Assembly: GCA_016711325.1 (NCBI GenBank)
Contig: JADJTH010000008.1
Coordinates: forward strand, 806,001 to 870,000
Reading direction: 5' to 3'
DNA length: 64,000 nucleotides
From: Nigerium sp.
GTDB lineage: Bacteria; Actinomycetota; Actinomycetes; Propionibacteriales; Propionibacteriaceae
Shown here: piece after piece, positions 57,950 to 64,000 of the stretch
Numbering within the stretch: position 1 is the stretch's first letter
Layout: each line of letters starts with the position of its first letter
Translations under genes and position numbers: made by a program
The notes under the pieces: model-generated
What the model saw: only the letters and a program-made list of their open reading frames with translations
Databases searched by the model: none
Told to the model about the DNA's origin: nothing

Positions 57950-58026
57950 CGCGGGGTGGAGCAGCTCGGTAGCTCGCTAGGCTCATAACCTAGAGGTCAG
58001 GGGTTCAAATCCCCTCCCCGCTACCA
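57950..58026 (+). tRNA. Initiator tRNA-Met (CAT), with A29-U41 in the anticodon stem
   Basis: 77 nt cloverleaf with encoded CCA. C1 faces U72, the unpaired end typical of initiators. The anticodon stem is CTAGG/CCTAG around loop CTCATAA. Most bacterial initiators have three G-C pairs at 29-41, 30-40 and 31-39; here 29-41 is A-U and only two G-C pairs remain. All other arms pair perfectly, so the gene looks functional. Confidence 0.95.
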
Positions 58027-58050
58027 AGTTAAACTTGTTTGAACACACGC

Positions 58051-58072
58051 CTTCCGGGTCTCTTCCCGGAAG
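58051..58072 (+). other. Hairpin just downstream of the initiator tRNA
   Basis: CTTCCGGG, loop TCTCTT, CCCGGAAG. An 8 bp perfect stem sits 25 bp after the CCA end and before the true terminator. It may take part in 3' processing or act as an additional pause site. Confidence 0.4.
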
Positions 58073-58082
58073 CTGGTGCGAG

Positions 58083-58112
58083 AGGCGCTGGGATTCGTCC
58101 CGGCGCCTTTTT
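58083..58112 (+). terminator. Intrinsic terminator of the tRNA-Met transcript
   Basis: AGGCGCTGGGA, loop TTCG, TCCCGGCGCCT, then TTTTT. The 11 bp stem includes one T-G pair. It is one of the few hairpins in the window with a true T run. Confidence 0.85.
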
Positions 58113-58208
58113 CGTGCGTGACGTCAGCTGAGCAGACGGAGCCGGCGCACACCCTCGCCACCCCAGCCCGACGCGCGGCGCTCGATGCCGCTTGTTCCGT
58201 GTGCTTGG

Positions 58209-59507
58209 ATGGCCCGCGTGAGCATCATCGCCCCGCTGGCCTACCCTCTGCACGAGACCACGCTGGCGAACGGTCTGCGCGTCGTCGTCAGCCCCGATCG
58301 CGCCGTGCCGTTCGTCGCGGTCAACCTCTGGTACGACGTCGGCTCTCGCGACGAGACTCCCGGCCGCACGGGCCTGGCCCACCTGTTCGAGCACGTCATG
58401 TTCCAGGGCTCCGAGCACGTCGCCAGCGGAGAGCATTTCGACCGGCTGCAGGCCGCCGGTGCGACCGGCAACGCCACCACCTGGTTCGACCGCACCAACT
58501 ACTTCGAGTCGGTGCCCACCGGCGTCCTCGACCTCGCCCTGTGGCTGGAGGCCGACCGGATGGGCCACCTCCTCGCCGCCCTGACCCAGGCCAACCTCGA
58601 CACCCAGCGCGACGTCGTGAAGGAAGAGAAGCGCCAGCGCTACGACAACGCCCCCTACGGCGACCTGGTCGAGCACCTCATCACGCAGGCGTTCCCGCCC
58701 GACCATCCCTACGGGCACACGGTCATCGGCTCGATGGCCGACCTGGACGCGGCGTCCCTGGCCGACGCACACGCCTTCTTCACCAGCTGGTACTCCCCCA
58801 GCAACGCCGTGCTCACCCTGGTCGGAGACGTCGACCCGGCGGAGGCCTTCGCCCGCGCCGAACTCTACTTCGGCCACCTCCCCCGCCGGGACGTCGCCGA
58901 TCGGACGCCTCCCGGCCCGCTGCCGCCCCACGCGGGCCTGCCGCGCGTGGTGACGTCCCGCGACGTCCCCGAGTCGGCGCTCTACGTGCAATGGCGTACG
59001 CCCGCCCGCGGCACCCCCGAACACGACGCGATCGACATCGCCCTCACCGTCCTCGGCGGCAGCGAGACCTCTCGGCTGCATCGTCAGCTGGTCCGCGACC
59101 AGGGGCTCAGCACGGGCGCCGGCGCCTCGACGATTCCGCTCGCCTGGGGCACCTCGCTCGGATTCGCGTTCGCCCGCGTCCGCGACGGTGTCGACCTGGC
59201 CGACGTCGAGGCCGCGCTCGTCGGCGAGGTGGCCCGGTTGTGCGACGAAGGGCCCACCCCCGACGAGGTGCGCCGTGCGCACGTCCAGTTCGAGCGTGCC
59301 TGGCTGACCGAATGCGCCGCCCTCGAGGCGCGCGCCGACCTGTTCAGCGCCCACGCCACCTTGTTCGGCGATCCCGGGCGGGTCAACCGCCGCATCGTCG
59401 ACTACACCAGCATCGACGCCGACGCCGTCGTCGCCGCCGCCCGCGCCTGGCTGCGACCCGAACAGCGCGCCGTCGTCGAATACCACCGGTCCCCGAAGGA
59501 AGCCTGA
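58209..59507 (+). CDS. M16-family zinc metallopeptidase, catalytic subunit
   Basis: 432-residue pitrilysin-type (M16B) peptidase with the inverted zinc motif H-x2-E-H in GLAHLFEHVMFQGS. The distal glutamate region is in DTQRDVVKEEKRQR, and the two halves of the clamshell are visible. It resembles mitochondrial-processing-peptidase-like proteins that act with a paired, inactive subunit, here the next gene 3 bp downstream. No signal peptide is seen. The start is uncertain: ATG 58209 is chosen; ATG 58185 and GTG 58218 are possible. Confidence 0.88.
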   Translation: MARVSIIAPLAYPLHETTLANGLRVVVSPDRAVPFVAVNLWYDVGSRDETPGRTGLAHLFEHVMFQGSEHVASGEHFDRLQAAGATGNATTWFDRTNYFESVPTGVLDLALWLEADRMGHLLAALTQANLDTQRDVVKEEKRQRYDNAPYGDLVEHLITQAFPPDHPYGHTVIGSMADLDAASLADAHAFFTSWYSPSNAVLTLVGDVDPAEAFARAELYFGHLPRRDVADRTPPGPLPPHAGLPRVVTSRDVPESALYVQWRTPARGTPEHDAIDIALTVLGGSETSRLHRQLVRDQGLSTGAGASTIPLAWGTSLGFAFARVRDGVDLADVEAALVGEVARLCDEGPTPDEVRRAHVQFERAWLTECAALEARADLFSAHATLFGDPGRVNRRIVDYTSIDADAVVAAARAWLRPEQRAVVEYHRSPKEA

Positions 59508-59510
59508 ACC

Positions 59511-60857
59511 GTGACCATGCCCCCTCGCCCGGCCGTCGTACCACCCCAGCCGTGGGCGTTCCCGCCCGCACGCACCGCGCACCTCGACAACGGACTCACG
59601 CTGCGGCTGCACCACCTGCCCGGCCAGCACGTCGTCTCGGTCGGCCTGCTGATGGACGTGCCTCTCGGCAGCGAGCCCGCCGACCGTGAGGGCCTCGCCG
59701 GCGTGTGGGCCAACGCGTTCACCGAAGGAACACGGGCACACCCCGGCACGAGCTTCGCCGACGCCGTCGACGACTGCGGCGCCGCCATCGAGGCCGATGT
59801 CGGCTTTTCCCACGTGCAGGCGCTCCTCGACGTGCCCGCGACCCGGCTCGCGTCCGCGCTGGAGCTGCTGGCCGAAGCCGTGACCGCACCGACCCTCACG
59901 GACGCCGATGTCGCCCGCCACGCCCGCCTCGACGCCGCGCACCTCACCCAGCAGTTGGCCACCGGCCCCGGGGCCGCCAACCACGCGCTGCGCGGCGCCG
60001 TCATCGACCCCGCCTACCGGGCCTCCCGCAGTCGCACCGGGCTCCCCGAGACACTGACCGCGATCACCGGCGCGGACGTCCGCGCCTGGCGCGAGTCCAC
60101 CCACGGCCCGCGGGGAGCCGTCCTCGTCATCGCCGGCGAGATCGACGATGCGGTGCTGGACGGGGCGACCGCGGCGTTCGGTGACTGGGGCAACCCGGCA
60201 CAGGCCCCCGCTCACCATGAGACGCCCGCGGGGAGCGCGCGCGTGGCCCACCTGATCGACCGTCCCGGGTCGGTGCAGGCGGACGTGCGCTGGGGCTGGT
60301 TCACCACCGACCGCCGCGACCCGCGCTGGCCCGCGCTCCAACTGGCCGGCCACGCGCTCGGCGGCGCCTACCTGAGCCGCCTCAACAAAGTGCTGCGCGA
60401 GGAACGCGGATTCAGCTACGGCGTCAGCCTCGCCAACGTGCCGATGCGCGCCGGCGGGTTCTCGTACGCGTCCGGCGCGTTCCGCACCGAGGTGGTCGGC
60501 GAGGCGCTCGCCCTCATGCCCGGACTCCTCGACGTCGGGCGGTCGCCGATCACGGACGCCGAACTCACCCGGGCGCGCGACTACCTGATCGGCACCACGC
60601 CGCTGCGGTACGCGACCGCCGGCGGCGTGACGGGCGGCGTCCTCGCGCTGCTGGCGGCCGGGCTGGACACCGACCAGGTCGGCGCACAGCTCAACGCTTA
60701 CCGGGCGACGACCGCCGAGCAGGCGAGCGCCGCGGCGTCCGAACTGATCGACGTCACGGCGGGCTCGCTGGTCGTCGTCGGGGACGCGCATGCACTCGAA
60801 CAGCCGTTGCGCGACGCCGGCTGGACGCCCACGCTCGTCGCGGCCGAGACTGCCTGA
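59511..60857 (+). CDS. M16-family peptidase homologue lacking the zinc motif
   Basis: 448-residue M16-fold protein beginning after 3 bp of spacing from the active subunit. The position of H-x2-E-H is occupied by GLAGVWANAFTEG, with no histidines or glutamate pair, so it cannot bind zinc. It keeps the C-terminal signature region (GGAYLSRLNKVLREERGFSYGV), which in heterodimeric M16B peptidases supplies the Arg-Tyr pair to the active partner. It is therefore probably a structural partner subunit. GTG start at 59511. Confidence 0.85.
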   Translation: MTMPPRPAVVPPQPWAFPPARTAHLDNGLTLRLHHLPGQHVVSVGLLMDVPLGSEPADREGLAGVWANAFTEGTRAHPGTSFADAVDDCGAAIEADVGFSHVQALLDVPATRLASALELLAEAVTAPTLTDADVARHARLDAAHLTQQLATGPGAANHALRGAVIDPAYRASRSRTGLPETLTAITGADVRAWRESTHGPRGAVLVIAGEIDDAVLDGATAAFGDWGNPAQAPAHHETPAGSARVAHLIDRPGSVQADVRWGWFTTDRRDPRWPALQLAGHALGGAYLSRLNKVLREERGFSYGVSLANVPMRAGGFSYASGAFRTEVVGEALALMPGLLDVGRSPITDAELTRARDYLIGTTPLRYATAGGVTGGVLALLAAGLDTDQVGAQLNAYRATTAEQASAAASELIDVTAGSLVVVGDAHALEQPLRDAGWTPTLVAAETA

Positions 60858-60864
60858 GCGACGG

Positions 60865-63717
60865 TCAGCGGCCCATGGCGCGCAGCGCCTCGGCCAGTGC
60901 GGCCTTCGCCTCGTTCGTCCGCGCCTGATAGGCCGCCAGATCGCCGTCGCGCAGGGCCGCCTCGGCAGCCGTGAACGCCTGTTCGGCGCGCCGCATCGCG
61001 GACACCGCCGCCTCTTCGCCCGTCTGCGGAGTCGTCGGCTGGCCGGTGCCGGTCGGCTGGCCGGCCGCACCCTCGCTCAGCGGCAACTCACCGGTCTCGG
61101 CGCCCGCATCGCCCTGGAACACCTGGTCGAGCGCCTCTTGAAGCGTGTTGCCGATGCCGATGTGCTCGCCGAACCTCACCACGACGAACGTCAGCGCCGG
61201 GTAGGCGCCCGCGTTGCCCGTCCGCTCGGTGTAGATCGGCTCGACGTACAGCAGGCCGTTGCCCATCGGCAGCGTCAGCAGGTTGCCGTACTTGATGGAC
61301 GCCGACCCTCGCGACTGCGTGTACGGCAGCAGCTTCGCCGCGACATCGGGGTTCTGGGTGATCGCGTTCTGCGTCTGCCCCGGGCCGTCGATCTGCTGGG
61401 TGTCCGACATGCGCAGGATGCGCAGCTTGCCGTAGTCGGGATTGGCGGCATCCGCGTTCACGGCGAGATAGGCCGCCAGGTTCTGGCGCTTGGTGGGCAC
61501 GAACACCGCCGTCTGGCTGAAGATCGGAGCCTGGTCGCCGGGCCACTTGATCGACAGGTAGTAGCTGGGCTCCTTGAGCCGGTCGTTCGACTGCACCGGA
61601 TCGATCGGGACCTCCCACAGATCAGTGCCGTTGTACCAGGTCCGCGGATCGGTCACGTGGTAGCGGCCCAACAGTTCGCGCTGCACCTTGAACAGGTCCT
61701 CGGGGTAGCGCAGGTGTGCCAGCAGGTCGGGACTGATCTCGGCGCGCGGCTTGACGGTGCCCGGGAACACCGACGAGTAGGTCGCCAACAGCGGATCGTT
61801 CTCGTCCCACGCGTACAGATCCACCGTGCCGTCGTAGGCGTCCACCACGGCCTTGACCGAGTTGCGCATGTAGTTGATCGGCTGGTCGAGCTGCTGGCCC
61901 AGCACCGTGCTCTGCGTGTCGGAGGTCGCCTGCGCCAGCACGACCCGCTGACTGTTGGGGTACGTGGCGGACGTCGTGTAGGCGTCCACGATCCACACCA
62001 GGCGGCCGTCGACGATCGCCGGGTAGAGGTTACGGTCGATCGTCAGCCAGGGCGCGACCTTCTCGACGCGCTGCTTCGGCGTCCGGTCGTAGAGGATCTT
62101 GGAGTCGGCGTTCACCCGGTCGGACAACAGCAGGTTGACATCGGCGAAGCGCGCCGCGTACAGCAGCCGTCCCATCACGTCGCCCATGGGGACGCCGCCG
62201 ACGCCGTCGTACTCGTTGTACCGCTCGCCGCCACCCTCGGCACCGCCGGGGGTATCGAGCTCGATGGGGGCCTGCTGGTCGAGGCGTCCGACGATCGCGA
62301 AGTTGGTCGACTTCTCACCGAAATAGATGCGCGACTGCGTCTCCTCGATCTTGCCGACCGGCGGGATGTCGCGGGTGATCCACACCGGCTCGCCGTTGCC
62401 CTGCCGCCGGTTGCCGTAGGCGGACGCGAATCCGTGCCCGTGCGTGTACACGGTGTGCAGGTTGTTCCAGTTCCGGTCGGGGATGCCGTCGAGGTTGAGC
62501 TCGCGCGCCGCGACCACCACGTCGGTCTCTTGACCGTCGATGTTGTAGCGGTCGATGTCGAGGATCTCGGGGAACGAGTAGTAGCCGCGCACCTGCTGCA
62601 ACTGCTCGTACGTCGCGCCGATCGCCTGCGGATCCATCAGCCGGATGCCCGGGAGCGCCGCGGCGTCCTCTTTCAACTGGCCCGGCGAGACGTGTGTCAC
62701 GGCCTCGTACTCGGTGATCTCGGCGTCGCCGATGCCGTACGCCTGCTTGGTCGCGGCCAGGTGGGCGGCGATGTAGTCGTGCTCGCGGTCGGGCTCGTTC
62801 GGACGCACCTGGAGCGTCTGGATGATCATCGGGTAGATCATCGACAGGATCAGGCTGGACACCAGCATCAGCGCCACGCCGGCGCCGGGCACGGCCGGGC
62901 GCTTCCATGCGATGTTGACCAGGAACAGCGCCGCCACGATGAAGGCGATCACCGCCACCACGAGTCGCGCGTTCATCCGCGCGGTGTCGTCGGTGAAGTG
63001 CAGGCCCGTGAAGAGGTTGCCCTGGTCGAGCACCAGCCCATAGCGATCGAGCAGGCTCTGTGCGCCGTAGACGAGAAGGATCGCGGCACCCAGGATCGAC
63101 AGGTGCACGGTGGCCGCGCGCGTCGCGAACCCGCCGGCCTCACGCCCGGTGGCGATGTTGCCCACGACGAAGTGCACCGCGGCCGCCGAGAGGAACGCGA
63201 AGACCAGAGCGCTCATCAGCAACGACGCCGCCAGGCGCCACACCGGCAGCTCCAGCATGAAGAAGGTGACGTCGAGGCCGAACGTCGGCTCGATCTGGCC
63301 GGCGGATTGGCGGTTGAGCCACGCGAGCACGGGCATCGCCTGGGACGCCGCGGACAGCCCGGCCATCACGCCCAGCAGTACCGCGGGCACCAGGAAAGCC
63401 ACTCGCCCGTTCTGCTCGAGGGCGTCGCGATAGCGATCCAACAGGGCGGACGCCCCGCGCCGGCGCTGCGCCGGCCGGGACCGGAAGGCGAGGGTCATGT
63501 TGAGCCACAGCAGGCCGCCGACCACGACAGCCCCGATGACGAACAGGACCACGCTGGCGATCAATTGTGTGGTGAACACGCTGGTGAACCCGGTGGAGTC
63601 GAACCACAGCTTCTCGGTCCACAGGCTTGCGGCCAGCAGGAACACACCCAGGGCGATGCCGAGGATGACGACGGTGATGAGTAGCGGGCTACGGCGAGGC
63701 GGTGCTTGTGGCGGCAC
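60865..63717 (-). CDS. UPF0182 family large membrane protein
   Basis: 950-residue conserved protein of unknown function (mycobacterial Rv3193c type). The N-terminal third has seven membrane helices (LITVVILGIALGVFLLAASL, VVLFVIGAVVVGGLLWL and others), with the family segment EKLWFDSTGFTSVFTTQL. A large extracytoplasmic domain follows (for example SRIYFGEKSTNFAIVG and YLSIKWPGDQAPIFSQTAVFVP). The C-terminal 100 residues are Gly/Pro/Thr- and then Ala/Glu-rich, with a helical end. GTG start at 63717. It lies convergent to the M16 pair and next to a PPA1309-type gene, a common actinobacterial pairing. Confidence 0.88.
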   Translation of the reverse strand: MPPQAPPRRSPLLITVVILGIALGVFLLAASLWTEKLWFDSTGFTSVFTTQLIASVVLFVIGAVVVGGLLWLNMTLAFRSRPAQRRRGASALLDRYRDALEQNGRVAFLVPAVLLGVMAGLSAASQAMPVLAWLNRQSAGQIEPTFGLDVTFFMLELPVWRLAASLLMSALVFAFLSAAAVHFVVGNIATGREAGGFATRAATVHLSILGAAILLVYGAQSLLDRYGLVLDQGNLFTGLHFTDDTARMNARLVVAVIAFIVAALFLVNIAWKRPAVPGAGVALMLVSSLILSMIYPMIIQTLQVRPNEPDREHDYIAAHLAATKQAYGIGDAEITEYEAVTHVSPGQLKEDAAALPGIRLMDPQAIGATYEQLQQVRGYYSFPEILDIDRYNIDGQETDVVVAARELNLDGIPDRNWNNLHTVYTHGHGFASAYGNRRQGNGEPVWITRDIPPVGKIEETQSRIYFGEKSTNFAIVGRLDQQAPIELDTPGGAEGGGERYNEYDGVGGVPMGDVMGRLLYAARFADVNLLLSDRVNADSKILYDRTPKQRVEKVAPWLTIDRNLYPAIVDGRLVWIVDAYTTSATYPNSQRVVLAQATSDTQSTVLGQQLDQPINYMRNSVKAVVDAYDGTVDLYAWDENDPLLATYSSVFPGTVKPRAEISPDLLAHLRYPEDLFKVQRELLGRYHVTDPRTWYNGTDLWEVPIDPVQSNDRLKEPSYYLSIKWPGDQAPIFSQTAVFVPTKRQNLAAYLAVNADAANPDYGKLRILRMSDTQQIDGPGQTQNAITQNPDVAAKLLPYTQSRGSASIKYGNLLTLPMGNGLLYVEPIYTERTGNAGAYPALTFVVVRFGEHIGIGNTLQEALDQVFQGDAGAETGELPLSEGAAGQPTGTGQPTTPQTGEEAAVSAMRRAEQAFTAAEAALRDGDLAAYQARTNEAKAALAEALRAMGR

Positions 63718-63746
63718 GACGTCGGGCTCCTTCGAGAGTCTTCGAG

Positions 63747-64000
63747 TTAGGGAGTCAGGGTGTGGGTCAGGGCAGCACCCAGGCCGGGCACCAGGTCGCC
63801 GGCGGCGAGCAGGTCGTCGGGGTCGCTCTTCAGCCGCGCGAGGCCGTAGCCGTCGCCCTCACGGGTGACGCCCACGACGACGCGCACGTCACGGCGCTCG
63901 GGGTGGGCGGCCACGAACGACGTAGCGGCGTCGGGGTCGTCGGGAATGTCGTTCTCGACGTGCGGGGGCACGAACAGCCGCTCGACCGCGAGCGCGCAGC
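63747..64000 (-). CDS. PPA1309-family protein, C-terminal part (cut by window edge)
   Basis: The last 84 codons of a protein whose beginning lies right of the window. The visible sequence runs CALAVERLFVPPHVEND, then HPERRDVRVVVGVTREGDGYGLARLKS, and ends DLVPGLGAALTHTLTP. This is the typical end of the actinobacterial PPA1309 family, which is usually adjacent to UPF0182 genes. The function is unknown. It stops 30 bp before the UPF0182 start and may be co-transcribed with it. Confidence 0.75.
   Translation of the reverse strand, partial: CALAVERLFVPPHVENDIPDDPDAATSFVAAHPERRDVRVVVGVTREGDGYGLARLKSDPDDLLAAGDLVPGLGAALTHTLTP

Overview
The window is high-GC actinobacterial DNA, about 70% G+C by eye. 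It is dense with genes, uses many GTG starts and has many 1-11 bp gene overlaps. Actinobacteria-specific genes are present: whiB1, sigR-rsrA, nucS, the multifunctional kgd, bL37, UPF0182, DUF2550 and a PPA1309-family protein. Methylmalonyl-CoA epimerase, a PduO-type cobalamin adenosyltransferase and the PPA1309-type protein (a family named from Cutibacterium acnes) point to Propionibacteriaceae or a close relative. This placement is an inference from gene content, not a database match.

Layout. 1-3656 (minus): start of ligA, a MetE-C-like protein, mnmA and a cysteine desulfurase, the order seen in mycobacteria; a 45 bp scar of an IS982-type element lies between mnmA and the desulfurase. 3862-11285 (plus): glgX-glgE-mak-glgB, a GlgE-pathway alpha-glucan operon closed by a strong terminator. 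11380-20412: a thioredoxin-TPR protein lacking the CXXC motif, pgm, methylmalonyl-CoA epimerase, a DivIVA-like coiled-coil protein, an AI-2E-type permease, nucS, a small zinc-ribbon-like protein, an alpha/beta hydrolase, a cyclophilin lipoprotein and pduO. 20436-39051 (minus): a long co-directional block, DUF2550 / atpCDGAHFEB / atpI-like / wecA / sua5 / prmC / prfA / rpmE / rho / GT87 / thrH / hom / lysA. It matches the Mycobacterium lysA-to-Rv1312 block, except that thrH and a GT87 gene occupy the place of thrC-thrB. 39165-43191: tRNA-Arg(CCG) and kgd.

43286-51632: a small membrane protein, whiB1, an intact IS982-family element, the pdtaS histidine kinase, bL37, rsrA-sigR with a textbook SigR promoter, a DoxX-like gene, aroA, rsgA and hisN. 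51643-57840 (minus): an oligopeptide ABC transporter operon (lipoprotein, two permeases, two ATPases) followed by serA. 57950-64000: initiator tRNA, an M16 peptidase and its pseudo-enzyme partner, a UPF0182 membrane protein, and the end of a PPA1309-family gene cut by the window edge.

How the genes work together: the main themes are storage or capsular alpha-glucan (GlgX, GlgE, Mak, GlgB, Pgm), oxidative phosphorylation (F1Fo), translation (PrfA, PrmC, L31, bL37, MnmA, Sua5, RsgA), amino-acid synthesis (LysA, Hom, ThrH, SerA, HisN, AroA), propionate and B12 metabolism (epimerase, adenosyltransferase), and thiol-oxidative or redox sensing (SigR-RsrA, WhiB1). I found no CRISPR array, prophage, defence island or secondary-metabolite cluster, and nothing I would call a new multi-gene system. 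The most notable non-gene signal is a heptamer, GGACGCC/GGCGTCC, that recurs far above expectation. No gene-free stretch exceeds 300 bp.
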